Assembly: GCA_030039165.1 (NCBI GenBank)
Contig: JASHQM010000113.1
Span: forward strand, 1-42,891
Length of the DNA stretch: 42,891 bases
Origin: Candidatus Sulfotelmatobacter sp.
GTDB taxonomy: Bacteria > Acidobacteriota > Terriglobia > Terriglobales > Acidobacteriaceae
Direction: 5' to 3'
This document shows positions 17,418 to 26,240 of this stretch, piece after piece; position 1 is the first letter of the stretch; each line of letters opens with the position of its first letter. The translations under genes and the position numbers were made by a program. The notes under the pieces are model-generated. The model saw only the letters and a list, made by a program, of their open reading frames with translations, did not search any database and was not told where the DNA came from.

Positions 17418-17663
17418 CTAGCCCTGGTCCTGATCGCGGCGTTTGCTATAGCGGAAAGCCAGTCCGACACCGAACGCCATCAGTCCTACCGGCGGGATTA
17501 ACATCACAAGAATGGCGCGATTGAGTGCCTGCTGGCCCTCCTTCGGCGTAGCCCTGGCTGCGGCATTGCACATAGCACAGCCCTGGGCGAAAGCGGGTAG
17601 AGCCGAGACCCCAAAGACCGCAAGCAGTACCAGAGCGCGAATCCTGCCACGCAGAAAGTTCAT
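17418..17663 (-). CDS. Small exported membrane protein with CAMC motif, end of cox operon
   Basis: An 81-aa protein with a signal peptide ([17 protein letters not shown]) that would leave a mature N-terminus starting [17 protein letters not shown]. It has one membrane helix ([22 protein letters not shown]) and a short basic tail. The CxxC sits just outside the membrane, on the periplasmic face by topology prediction. The gene starts 12 bp after the subunit IV stop and is the last cox-operon gene. The Cys pair, location and partner genes suggest a role in copper or thiol chemistry during oxidase assembly, which is inference. It has no resemblance to Sco or CtaG that I can see. Confidence 0.75.
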   Translation of the reverse strand: MNFLRGRIRALVLLAVFGVSALPAFAQGCAMCNAAARATPKEGQQALNRAILVMLIPPVGLMAFGVGLAFRYSKRRDQDQG

Positions 17664-17675
17664 CGTAATTTCACT

Positions 17676-17984
17676 CTACTTTACTCCCAGATGAATAATC
17701 CGGTCCGCATCCGGGAAAAAGAAAAAGAACATGATAACAAAGCACGCACTCACCGCAATTACCAGTATCCAACGCATGAGTGCAGTCTCAAATTTCAAGT
17801 GCATGAAATAGCCGATGATCAGCGCCGACTTGACGATCGATAAGACGAGCAGAACCTCCAGCATGTGCGCCGGCTGGAAAATCTGCCGGTAGCCCAGCCA
17901 GACCTCAATGCCGGTGAGAACGAGCAACGCTCCCCACACCCAGAAGTACTGGCCTTTGTAATCGTCGTGAGCTACATCGTGCAT
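17676..17984 (-). CDS. Cytochrome c oxidase subunit IV (CtaF/CoxD-like)
   Basis: A 102-aa protein with three membrane segments (FWVWGALLVLTGIEVWLGY, LEVLLVLSIVKSALIIGYFM, WILVIAVSACFVIMFFFFF). The FMHLKFE after helix 2 is typical of prokaryotic cytochrome oxidase subunit IV. The start was placed at ATG 17982-17984, preceded by GAGGA at 7 bp. The frame is open to 18086, but that extension covers the hairpin-rich gap after the subunit III gene. It is a small accessory subunit of the aa3-type oxidase and is not catalytic. Confidence 0.88.
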   Translation of the reverse strand: MHDVAHDDYKGQYFWVWGALLVLTGIEVWLGYRQIFQPAHMLEVLLVLSIVKSALIIGYFMHLKFETALMRWILVIAVSACFVIMFFFFFPDADRIIHLGVK

Positions 17985-18032
17985 ATTAAAGTCCTCAGGG
18001 GTAAAGCCGATTATTTCGAAGTCCTGTTTGGC

Positions 18033-18095
18033 GCGGCTAAAGCCGCACTTTTCGAAAACAACTTCCGCCAATAAGCGCACGCTCAAGCGGTGCGC
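18033..18095. repeat. Two hairpins between subunit III and subunit IV genes
   Basis: The first is a perfect palindrome GCGGCT-AA-AGCCGC at 18033-18046. The second has 6-bp arms GCGCAC (18075-18080) and GTGCGC (18090-18095) around a 9-nt loop. Neither has a following T-tract on the minus (coding) strand, so they are more likely mRNA-stability or processing structures than terminators. GCGGCTaaAGCCGC is also a candidate dispersed repeat. Confidence 0.45.
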
Positions 18096-18105
18096 TGATA
18101 CGAAG

Positions 18106-18927
18106 TTAGACCTTGGTTGACATCAGGTAGACCAGGGGGAAGATGAACATCCACACCAGGTCGACGAAATGCCAGTACAAACCCGAAACTTCGACATCGT
18201 AAGCGTCATAATCTTTTGGTTTCAGGAACAGAATGATTGCCGCCACGAGCAGGGCAATACCGAGAACATGAATCGGGTAATGAAATACATTGCCGGATGG
18301 GATTAGAAATGCCGCCGCAATCCAGATAACGGCCAGAATCGGGAGAAACCACTTGCGCAAGGCAACGACTCCGAGATAAATCACGCCGATGGTCACGTGC
18401 AGCATATGCATGGCCGTCAGTCCGAAAAATGCCTGGGTAAACTGCGGTATGTTCTTGGAGATTTCAGTCAACTCGCCATTCGATGCCGGCGGCGTCACAC
18501 CGAGGATGGTAAGAAAGCCAGGGAGATACAAACCCTCCCCGATTAATCTGCTCCACTCCATGCCGTGCAACACGATGAACGCTGTGCCGAACACCATAGT
18601 CGCAAGCAGCCAGTTGCGCGTCCATGCCCGATCGTGACGCTGAGCCGCGAAAACCGCCAGCACCATGGTTAGCGAACTCGAGAGCAGGCACGCGGTCATG
18701 ATGGTGGCGTTGGCGATGCTGGCCGCGTGAAAGGGCGTAGGCCAAGGGATTGTGTAGATTCGGTTGTAACTGAACGCGAACAGCAGCGCCCCGAAGGTGA
18801 GAGAGTCGGAGGCGAGAAAAAGCCACATGCCGACCTTTTTCGAGTAAGCGCCAAACAAAGGCTGTTCGAATTCGCCCGCGTGTCCATGCGCAGGCGCAGC
18901 ACCATGTTCCAACACGGCGTCAGCCAT
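18106..18927 (-). CDS. coxC: Cytochrome c oxidase subunit III (first copy by similarity)
   Basis: A 273-aa membrane protein. The ATG at 18925-18927 has AGGAGG upstream; the frame to 19005 overlaps the preceding gene and is not used. It has about seven membrane helices. Subunit III motifs include KVGMWLFLASDSLTFGALLF, a Glu in HGMEWSRLI, the TQAFFGLTAMHMLHVTIGV region (helix V-VI) and the C-terminal SGLYWHFVDLVWMFIFPLVYL. The acidic N-terminal segment with several His precedes helix 1. It completes the core oxidase with CoxA and CoxB. A second subunit III-like gene lies directly upstream (18945-19679). Confidence 0.94.
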   Translation of the reverse strand: MADAVLEHGAAPAHGHAGEFEQPLFGAYSKKVGMWLFLASDSLTFGALLFAFSYNRIYTIPWPTPFHAASIANATIMTACLLSSSLTMVLAVFAAQRHDRAWTRNWLLATMVFGTAFIVLHGMEWSRLIGEGLYLPGFLTILGVTPPASNGELTEISKNIPQFTQAFFGLTAMHMLHVTIGVIYLGVVALRKWFLPILAVIWIAAAFLIPSGNVFHYPIHVLGIALLVAAIILFLKPKDYDAYDVEVSGLYWHFVDLVWMFIFPLVYLMSTKV

Positions 18928-18944
18928 TCCCCAGTTTCCTCCTC

Positions 18945-19679
18945 TTATCGCATCAACCCCAGCAACGCGAAAATGTAAATCCACAACACGGCCATGAAGT
19001 GCCAATACCAGGCAGTTACATCAATAGCAATGCGACGGACTTCCACCGGCCGGTGGAGCAGGGCAGTGATCCCCGCCCAAAGCATGGCCACAATTCCACC
19101 GAACAAATGCACGGCATGTGCTGCGGTGAGCAAATAAATAAACGAGCTGTCGGGATTGGTATTAACCAAGAACCCGCGCGCCTTGAGTTCACCCCAGGCT
19201 AGCCATTGGCCCAGCAGAAATCCGAAGCCGAGAACAATGGTGACTGCCAGCCAGGGGAAACTGCCTTCTTCTCCCAGAGAAATGCCAGGAATCGACTCGA
19301 CGGGAGCCAGTGCGGCGCGGCGTGTAATGGCGCGGCGCGCGCCTTCCATGGTGATGCTACTCAGCAGGAGGATTGCCGTGTTTATTGCCAGTAGCAGCCA
19401 GGGCAGCGGCACTTCCCCCCAATCGCGGAAGTAGCCCTGCTTCACTTCATCGAAGGTCGGCAAGCCCCGGCGCACGATGTAGGCGCTGGTCAGCGAGATG
19501 AACAACATGCTGACGGTAACGATGCCGCAGATCAGTCCCAGGCGCGCTCGGCGCAAGCGCGCGCCGTAATTTGGAAAGTTGTCGCCGTGGCCTTCGCCGC
19601 CGCCGCTCTGGGGAGGAGAGGGTGGTTCCTGATCGTGGCCAGCATGATCAATCGCTCGGGTTGGAATGTACGTCGCCAT
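18945..19679 (-). CDS. Second heme-copper oxidase subunit III-like protein
   Basis: A 244-aa protein with about five membrane helices. The C-terminal half has the subunit III signature (LTAAHAVHLFGGIVAML, DVTAWYWHFMAVLWIYIFALLGL). The N-terminal half starts with a His/Pro/Gly-rich soluble stretch (DHAGHDQEPPSPPQSGGGEG). It lies 40 bp after coxA and 17 bp before coxC in the same operon. Two subunit III genes in one operon could mean a split or duplicated subunit: the first copy resembles the shorter five-helix type, the second the seven-helix type. Which one sits in the mature complex cannot be read from sequence. Confidence 0.88.
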   Translation of the reverse strand: MATYIPTRAIDHAGHDQEPPSPPQSGGGEGHGDNFPNYGARLRRARLGLICGIVTVSMLFISLTSAYIVRRGLPTFDEVKQGYFRDWGEVPLPWLLLAINTAILLLSSITMEGARRAITRRAALAPVESIPGISLGEEGSFPWLAVTIVLGFGFLLGQWLAWGELKARGFLVNTNPDSSFIYLLTAAHAVHLFGGIVAMLWAGITALLHRPVEVRRIAIDVTAWYWHFMAVLWIYIFALLGLMR

Positions 19680-19719
19680 GTCAATTAAGACGAATTCAGT
19701 CGCAGGCCGGTTGTGCGCC

Positions 19720-21459
19720 TTAATGCGCCGCCGCGCTACTGATCGCTGGATCCGTCTGCATTACATAATCGCGCGCTGCGCCGGGAACTCCATATTCATA
19801 GGGGCCATTGTGTACAACCGGCGTAACTCCATTGAAATTGTCATGCGGCGGAGGCGTTGCAGTTGTCCATTCCAAGGTAGTTGCTTCCCAGGGATTGTCG
19901 CTGGCTTTCGGGCCCTTGAAAATGCTCCAGAACAGGTTGATGACAAAGATGAACTGCGCCGCAATCGTAATGATCGCCGCATAGGTCATGAACACATGTA
20001 TCGGCTGAAGCTTCGCCAGATACGCGACCTCGGTGTATTGCGAGTAACGGCGTGTCCCACCGGCGATGCCGAGATAATGCATCGGCATGAAGATGGCGTA
20101 AGTTCCGATGAACGTGATGAAGAAGTGAATGCGTCCCCAAAACTCGTTCATCATGCGCCCGAACATTTTCGGGACCCAATAATAAGTCGCGGCAAACATG
20201 CCGAAGATAGCCGCCACGCCCATGATCAAGTGAAAATGACCGACAACGAAGTACGTGTCGTGCAACTGAATGTCGAGTACGGGTTGCGCCAGGAACGGGC
20301 CGCTCAATCCGCCAGAGACGAATAGCGAGACGAAGCCAATCGCGAACAGCATAGGCGACTTGAATCGAATTCGGCCTTTCAGCATCGTGCCCAGCCAGTT
20401 AAAAGTCTTGATCGCCGAGGGCACGCCAATGCACATGGTGAGAATCGAGAAGGCAAAAGCCGAGTAGGGGCTCATGCCGCTCATGAACATGTGATGGCCC
20501 CACACCATGAAGCCAAAGAATCCGATGGCCAGCATGGCGTAGACCATGGCTTTGTAGCCGAAGATCGGTTTGCGCGAGAAGGTCGAGAGAATCTGCGACG
20601 TCACGCCCATGCCGGGCAGAATCGCGATGTAGACCTCGGGATGTCCGAAGAACCAAAACAGATGCTGCCACAACAGCGGCGAGCCGCCCTTGTGCCCCAT
20701 GATTTGTCCGTTGACTACAACGAGCGGAACATAAAAGCTGGTGCCGAGGTTGCGATCAAGCAGCAGCAAAATGCCGGCCGAAAGCAGGACGCCGAAGGCA
20801 AGCAAGCCGAGCATTGCTGTAATGAACCATGACCAGCAGGTGAGCGGCATGCGCATCAGTGTCATGCCTTTGGCCCGCATGTCGAGCGTGGTGGTCAGAA
20901 AATTCAACGCACCCAGCAGGGAAGCGATACAGAAGATAGCGATGCTGGTGATCCAGAGATCTGCTCCCAAGCCCTCGCCCGGACCCGCCGACTGCACGGC
21001 GCTGAGCGGCGGATATCCGGTCCACCCATGCAGCGGTGCGCCACCTTGCACGAAGAACGCGCAGATCAACACCACAAACGCGACAAACGTTGTCCAGAAC
21101 GAAAGCATGTTCAGGACGGGGAAGGCCATATCGGGCGCGCCAATCTGGATAGGCAGAAAATAATTTCCGAATCCTCCCTGCGGCGCTGTGGTCAGCACGA
21201 AGAACACCATGATGGTGCCGTGCATGGTGAGCAGGCTGAGATATTGCTCGGGCTTGATTTCGCCAATCAGCGGGAGACTGGCAGTAGGGAAGATCAGGTG
21301 CAGCCGCATCAGCAGCGACAAGAACATGCCTATCCACACCGCGGTGAGCGCCAGAAAGAAATACTGAATGCCGATGATTTTATGATCGAGGCTGAAGATG
21401 TATTTTCGAATGAACCCTTGCGGAGCAGCGTGTGCATGAACCGTTGCCGTAGTTGCCAT
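19720..21459 (-). CDS. coxA: Cytochrome c oxidase subunit I (A1-type, aa3)
   Basis: The 579-aa catalytic subunit carries heme a, heme a3 and CuB. It starts ATG 21457-21459, overlapping the coxB stop as TAATG. About 12 membrane helices include MHGTIMVFF (low-spin heme His), FGHPEVY (CuB His, cross-linked Tyr and the D-channel Glu, i.e. type A1), WGHHMF (CuB His pair), and LHDTYFVVGHFHLIMG (heme His pair). The K-channel Lys is kept in VPSAIKTFNW. One oddity is DMAFPVLNMLSFW, where canonical subunits have Arg after AFP. The enzyme reduces O2 to water and pumps protons in the inner membrane. Confidence 0.97.
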   Translation of the reverse strand: MATTATVHAHAAPQGFIRKYIFSLDHKIIGIQYFFLALTAVWIGMFLSLLMRLHLIFPTASLPLIGEIKPEQYLSLLTMHGTIMVFFVLTTAPQGGFGNYFLPIQIGAPDMAFPVLNMLSFWTTFVAFVVLICAFFVQGGAPLHGWTGYPPLSAVQSAGPGEGLGADLWITSIAIFCIASLLGALNFLTTTLDMRAKGMTLMRMPLTCWSWFITAMLGLLAFGVLLSAGILLLLDRNLGTSFYVPLVVVNGQIMGHKGGSPLLWQHLFWFFGHPEVYIAILPGMGVTSQILSTFSRKPIFGYKAMVYAMLAIGFFGFMVWGHHMFMSGMSPYSAFAFSILTMCIGVPSAIKTFNWLGTMLKGRIRFKSPMLFAIGFVSLFVSGGLSGPFLAQPVLDIQLHDTYFVVGHFHLIMGVAAIFGMFAATYYWVPKMFGRMMNEFWGRIHFFITFIGTYAIFMPMHYLGIAGGTRRYSQYTEVAYLAKLQPIHVFMTYAAIITIAAQFIFVINLFWSIFKGPKASDNPWEATTLEWTTATPPPHDNFNGVTPVVHNGPYEYGVPGAARDYVMQTDPAISSAAAH

Positions 21460-22265
21460 TACTGTTTCTCCGCCTCCCGTGCAGCCATCCATTTATCGAA
21501 ATCGTCCTGGCTAACGATATGAACCATGCCGTGCATTTTGTAATGGCCCAGGCCGCAAAGCTCGGCGCAGGCAATTTCGTATTCGCCTATCTGCGTGGGC
21601 GTGAAGTGCATGTGGATCATGAGACCCGGTACCGCATCCTGTTTAAAGCGAAGCGAGGGCACAAAGAAACTGTGAATCACGTCGACTGCGCGCAGGGTGA
21701 GATCGACTTCACGGTCCACCGGTAGATACATGGTGCCGGTGACGATATCGTCTTTAGAGGCGGGATCAGACGTGTTAAGGCCCACCGCAGCCTCTCCTCC
21801 AGCCGAGGGATCCATCAGCTTGGGGCTGGTCGCTCCGTATTTACCATCGGGGCCCGGATAGCGGAAGTACCAGGCAAATTGCATGCCTGTCACTTCGACT
21901 TGAACCGAACCGGGTTTAGCCGGCTCCCAACGGTTGGCCGCCCATACCGGGTAGCCCATGAGGTTCAAGCCAACAAAGAGGATGGTCGTGAGCGCGGTCC
22001 AAATGATTTCCAGCTTGACGTTGCCATGGCTGTATGCGGCAGGCGCAGCCGAAGGCCGATCCCGGTACCTCCACGCGAAGTAGCCCAGCGCGAGCTGGGC
22101 CGCGAGAAAAACAATTCCCATCAAAATGAGAGTGAGAGTGAATTGACCGTCGATGAAGCCTGCGGCGGAAGAGGCGCCGGCTGGCAGCCACCAGGTTTTG
22201 GCGGCGAAGAAGTAAGTGCTGACAAGAGTGATCAGCCAGATTACAAGCAGTAACGCGAGGCCCAT
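21459..22265 (-). CDS. coxB: Cytochrome c oxidase subunit II (CuA)
   Basis: The 268-aa subunit accepts electrons from cytochrome c. It has an N-terminal membrane helix plus two further helices (FTLTLILMGIVFLAAQLALGYFA and LEIIWTALTTILFVGLNLMGY), followed by the periplasmic cupredoxin domain. CuA ligands are all present: the His of VIHSFFVP, and CAELCGLGHYKMHGM (Cys-x3-Cys-x3-His-x2-Met). No fused cytochrome c domain is present. It is the first gene of the cox operon, with a GGGGAGGACTGGGG leader before the ATG. The gene order is coxB-coxA-III-III-IV-small CxxC protein. Confidence 0.96.
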   Translation of the reverse strand: MGLALLLVIWLITLVSTYFFAAKTWWLPAGASSAAGFIDGQFTLTLILMGIVFLAAQLALGYFAWRYRDRPSAAPAAYSHGNVKLEIIWTALTTILFVGLNLMGYPVWAANRWEPAKPGSVQVEVTGMQFAWYFRYPGPDGKYGATSPKLMDPSAGGEAAVGLNTSDPASKDDIVTGTMYLPVDREVDLTLRAVDVIHSFFVPSLRFKQDAVPGLMIHMHFTPTQIGEYEIACAELCGLGHYKMHGMVHIVSQDDFDKWMAAREAEKQ

Positions 22266-22558
22266 CCCCAGTCCTCCCCCGAACGGCTAGACGAAGCGTT
22301 TTACGTGATTGCCGTGCCCCACAGCGGCAAGCAACGCGCGAGTTTATCACAGGTGATTATCGAAATTGCAAACAACTTGCTGAGGAAAAAACAAAGAGCG
22401 CCACGGATCACACGGACTTTCAGGGATGCGCGTCTTGTCATTCCGAGAGTAGAGGGTACTGGAGCGTGCCATCCCTCTAACCACTGGCAGGGCGATTCGG
22501 GAGGATGTCGCACTGCTTGAAATCCGCCAAAACCCACGCGACTCTGCGGCCAATTTCC
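22266..22558 (-). promoter_or_regulatory. Upstream region of cox operon: candidate promoter overlapped by palindrome
   Basis: On the minus strand a -35-like TTGCAA is followed after 16 bp by TGATAA. A palindrome ATCAC-AG-GTGAT (22346-22357) overlaps this pair and could be an operator. The rest of the gap includes a degenerate TGTCATTCCGAG (22436-22447), resembling the end of the dispersed CHPERSEG repeat. No tRNA or other gene is visible. Confidence 0.35.
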
Positions 22559-25500
22559 CTACTTCTCACTCCATTGCGGTACTCGCCCTGGTGTCCACGG
22601 CGCACCGGCAGCTTCCATGTCTTTCTCCAGCTTAGCCAAATCGACCTCAACCAATGCATGAAGCTTCTTTAATTGTTCGCCAAAGTCCTCTGCGGCGACA
22701 TTGTAATCGTCAACATGCGTGTGGGTTGGCCGCGAGATCGAGAAGCGCTCGCCTTCCATGATCGCTTCCACCCGAGCATTAATAGAAGAGGGAACCGGTT
22801 CATTACGCTTCCGCATTTCCTCATCCCCGCGCAGTGAGCGCAGGATTTCGCGATCTCTTTCTTCAATTGAATCGGCGTCCGAGCCGAGTTGCTTCTCGAC
22901 TGCCGGTGTCTCCCTCAAAGCGGCGCGGATTTGTTTCAACCGGGATTCCACTTCATCCGCTGTGTGCAGTGCGCCGGAGACGGCACGATACAAGCGCGCC
23001 ACCTTGCGCTGAAATTCTTCCTGAGCCTGCCGATCCGTTAAGCTCAGCACGGAAACTCCATCGGCGACAACTTTGAAGGTCTGCGGCCCCGCAAGATCGG
23101 TCACCGTTCCATCGACCTTTTGGAACATGCGTACGGAATACGTCCCTGCGATCACCAGTGGACCCTGCGATCCCGCAGGCGGAAAATCTTCTACTTCTTC
23201 TGGATGCTCACGCAAAGAAGCTGCCGGATATCGCAAATCCCACGCTGTGCGTTGAAAGCCTGCTTCAATGCTGCCTTCCACGCGACGGATCGGCGTGCCG
23301 CTATCGTCGTAAATCATGAAGTAAAGCTCTGGTTTCGCTTCCTGCGCCTCGGCGCGCAGTTCGTCATTTGAGGGATAAGACAGCGTCTGCCCTTTCTTCA
23401 CCGCTTCTTTTTCTGCATCCTGGCGTTTTTCTTTCTTCGTCTTTAGTTTTTCTTTCAGGTAACCAGTAAACACAGCTCCGTAAGGAGGATTATCTGCCGT
23501 AAAGAAAGCATCACCCTGAAACGCCTTTTTCGGCCCACCCAACGGATGCCGCTCGATATACATCAGCGCGTCCTTTACGGGAAACAGCGTGGCTGCTTGC
23601 TGGACCGACTCGGGCTTGATCTGGCGCAGTGCGGCGATATTATCCAGCACATAGAACCCGCGCCCGAAGGTTGCGATAACCAGGTCACTTTCGCGCGGCT
23701 GGATGGCCATATCGCGAACCGCAATCGTCGGCAGTCCGCCTTTGAGCTGCACCCAATGTGCACCCTCGTCGATGGTGAAGAATGCTCCGAATTCGGTCCC
23801 GGCAAATAGCAGATTTGGATTCACGACGTCTTCGGCGAATGCGAGCACCGGACCGTTCTCGGGTAGATCGCCGGCGATCGAGCTCCAGGTTTTTCCCGCA
23901 TCTTTCGACTTTAATAAATAAGGTTTGAAATCTTCATTCTTGTGATTATCGAAAGCCGCATAAACAGTGTTCTCGTCGTGGTGCGAGGCAGCGAGGCGGC
24001 TGACATACGTTTTGTCGGGAATGCCCGGGAAAGTTTCGTACTTGGTCCAATTCTGCCCGCCATCGCTTGTGACCTGGATTAAGCCATCGTCCGTACCCAC
24101 ATAAATGAGTCCTTCCTTCATCGGAGACTCGGACAACGCCACGATATTTCCGTAGAAAGAAGTTGAGGCATTTTTGGCAACGGCATCGGGATACCAAACC
24201 TTGCCCATTACCGGCAGCTCATTGCGATTGATCTGCCGCGTCAGGTCGCCGCTGATGGCACGCCATGTGTCCCCTCGGTCGTCGCTGCGAAATAATTTGT
24301 TCGCCGCAAAATAGAGGCGCGTGTGCGAGTGCGGACTGATGATGATCGGCGAATCCCAATTCCAGCGCAACGGAGCCTCGCCCTTGCCCTCGAGCGGCTG
24401 CAAAACCAATTCTTGCCCGCTGAGCTTGTCGTAGCGCACCAGCACCCCGTACTGGGACTCGGAATAAATCGTGTTGGGATCTTCGGGATCGACCGCCGAG
24501 CGGAAACCATCGCCACCGGTGGTAACGAACCAATCGGAATTCATGACGCCGTTGATATTGCGCGTGCGCGTCGGACCGCACCACGAAAAATAATCCTGCG
24601 TGCCGCCGCAGACGTTGTAAAAGGGAAGAGCATTGTCGAGCGCCAGATCATAAAACTGCATGGTTGGCAGGTTAGCCTTGAATTGCCAGCTTTTGGCGTC
24701 ATCCCAGGTTTCGGCCATGCCGCCATCTGAGCCGAGCAGCCAGTGTTTCGTGTCATCAGGATCGATCCACACGATGTGGTTATCGCCGTGATGATTGACT
24801 TCGTTAACTTTTTTCAAGGTCTTGCCGCCATCCCGCGACTCGCGCAGATCCACGAACATAAGCCAAATGCGATCTACATTTTTCGGGTCGCAGACTACAC
24901 GCGCGTAATACATCGCGCCCTCATCGAATTCATTCCGCCTCTCCCAGTTCGCACCTTTATCGTCGGAACGAAAAATGCCGCCTTTGCCATCGGCTGCCTC
25001 AATCGTTGCGTACACCACATTCGGATCGGCAGGGGAAACCGCCAGCCCGATGCGGCCCATATCGACGGTGGGCAATCCATTTTTTAGCTTGTTCCACGTC
25101 GCGCCAGCGTCGGTCGATTTATAAATCGCGCTCTCGGGTCCACCATCGATTAGCGTAAATACATGCCGCCGCCGCTGATATGCCGCCGCATAGAGAATGT
25201 CGGGATTGGATGGGTCCATTGCGATATCGACAACACCGGTGTTTTCGCTTATAGTCAGCACGGCTTTCCAATTCTTGCCGCCATCGGTGGTCTTATATAA
25301 CCCGCGATCTCCTCCCGGTCCCCACAGCGGACCCTCGGCCGCGACATATACAACTTTCGAATCACGCGGATCAATCACCACCCGTCCGATGTGCTCTGAT
25401 TTCTTCAGCCCCAGATTCTGCCAATTCTTGCCGCCATCATCGGACCGGTAAATCCCATCGCCATAACTTACGCTGCGCTGCGAGTTGCTCTCGCCTGTGC

Positions 25501-25948
25501 CCACCCACACCACAGACGAATCGTTGGGATCGAGCGCGACCCAGCCGATCGAGTACGAACCCTGTTTGTCGAACAGCGGAGCCCACGTCGTACCATCGTT
25601 CACCGTCTTCCACACGCCGCCCGAGGCCACCCCTACGTAGTACTCGTACTTGTTCTTTGGATTGACTGCGATCGACATCACGCGCCCCGATTCCACTCCC
25701 GGCCCAATCGAGCGAAACTTGAGTCCGGCGAATGTTTCGGCATTCATGCCAGGCTTTTTCTCCTCCTCTTTCTTTTCCTCAGAGGGTGAACTCTTGTTCT
25801 TATTCGCAGGAGACTCCTTCTTCAGCGCATTCTTGCTTTTCGGCGTGCTCGGTACAGCCTCTGGTTTCACATCCGAGTCCTGAGCGAATGAAATAATCTG
25901 TAACGCGAACGCGATGAGGAGGAGAGGAAGAATGGATCGAAGTCTCAC
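22559..25948 (-). CDS. Large secreted BNR / sortilin-like propeller repeat protein
   Basis: A 1129-aa exported protein. The start is GTG 25946-25948 (LRSILPLLLIAFALQIISFA signal peptide) with GGAGA 7 bp upstream; the frame is open to 26131, but that stretch has no start with a ribosome site. After a Lys/Glu/Ser-rich linker (about 25-70) come two propeller blocks with at least eight BNR/Asp-box motifs: SDDGGKNW, STDAGATW, SDDKGANW, SRDGGKT, SDDRGDTW, TSDGGQNW, SKDAGKTW and TIDEGAHW. A C-terminal helical/beta region follows (about 870-1129). The family is VPS10-like / 'glycosyl hydrolase BNR'. It has no demonstrated sialidase residues and the substrate is unknown. It is divergent from the G1 peptidase genes. 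Confidence 0.92.
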   Translation of the reverse strand: MRLRSILPLLLIAFALQIISFAQDSDVKPEAVPSTPKSKNALKKESPANKNKSSPSEEKKEEEKKPGMNAETFAGLKFRSIGPGVESGRVMSIAVNPKNKYEYYVGVASGGVWKTVNDGTTWAPLFDKQGSYSIGWVALDPNDSSVVWVGTGESNSQRSVSYGDGIYRSDDGGKNWQNLGLKKSEHIGRVVIDPRDSKVVYVAAEGPLWGPGGDRGLYKTTDGGKNWKAVLTISENTGVVDIAMDPSNPDILYAAAYQRRRHVFTLIDGGPESAIYKSTDAGATWNKLKNGLPTVDMGRIGLAVSPADPNVVYATIEAADGKGGIFRSDDKGANWERRNEFDEGAMYYARVVCDPKNVDRIWLMFVDLRESRDGGKTLKKVNEVNHHGDNHIVWIDPDDTKHWLLGSDGGMAETWDDAKSWQFKANLPTMQFYDLALDNALPFYNVCGGTQDYFSWCGPTRTRNINGVMNSDWFVTTGGDGFRSAVDPEDPNTIYSESQYGVLVRYDKLSGQELVLQPLEGKGEAPLRWNWDSPIIISPHSHTRLYFAANKLFRSDDRGDTWRAISGDLTRQINRNELPVMGKVWYPDAVAKNASTSFYGNIVALSESPMKEGLIYVGTDDGLIQVTSDGGQNWTKYETFPGIPDKTYVSRLAASHHDENTVYAAFDNHKNEDFKPYLLKSKDAGKTWSSIAGDLPENGPVLAFAEDVVNPNLLFAGTEFGAFFTIDEGAHWVQLKGGLPTIAVRDMAIQPRESDLVIATFGRGFYVLDNIAALRQIKPESVQQAATLFPVKDALMYIERHPLGGPKKAFQGDAFFTADNPPYGAVFTGYLKEKLKTKKEKRQDAEKEAVKKGQTLSYPSNDELRAEAQEAKPELYFMIYDDSGTPIRRVEGSIEAGFQRTAWDLRYPAASLREHPEEVEDFPPAGSQGPLVIAGTYSVRMFQKVDGTVTDLAGPQTFKVVADGVSVLSLTDRQAQEEFQRKVARLYRAVSGALHTADEVESRLKQIRAALRETPAVEKQLGSDADSIEERDREILRSLRGDEEMRKRNEPVPSSINARVEAIMEGERFSISRPTHTHVDDYNVAAEDFGEQLKKLHALVEVDLAKLEKDMEAAGAPWTPGRVPQWSEK

Positions 25949-26240
25949 GAGATTTCTCCGGCTGAAATTTTTCCAAACCGCATATGTATACAGGAATCCT
26001 GCGAAAGAAGCACCACCATTGATGAACGTTTCCTGCCAGGCTCCCGCTGCTGAGCTCAGCAATCCCAATGGCCGTTTATTGCAGTAGCGAAGCTCTGCGT
26101 ATAGTGATAGCATCTCGGATCGACGTGGCAAGACCCGTCGTAGTCCTTGTACCAGTGTTCTTCCCAGTTTTTACTCTTAGTCTTGGCAGCGTGATCGCAC
26201 GCGATTTCCGGTCGCAAGCCGGTTCAAACCAGGAGGTGGT

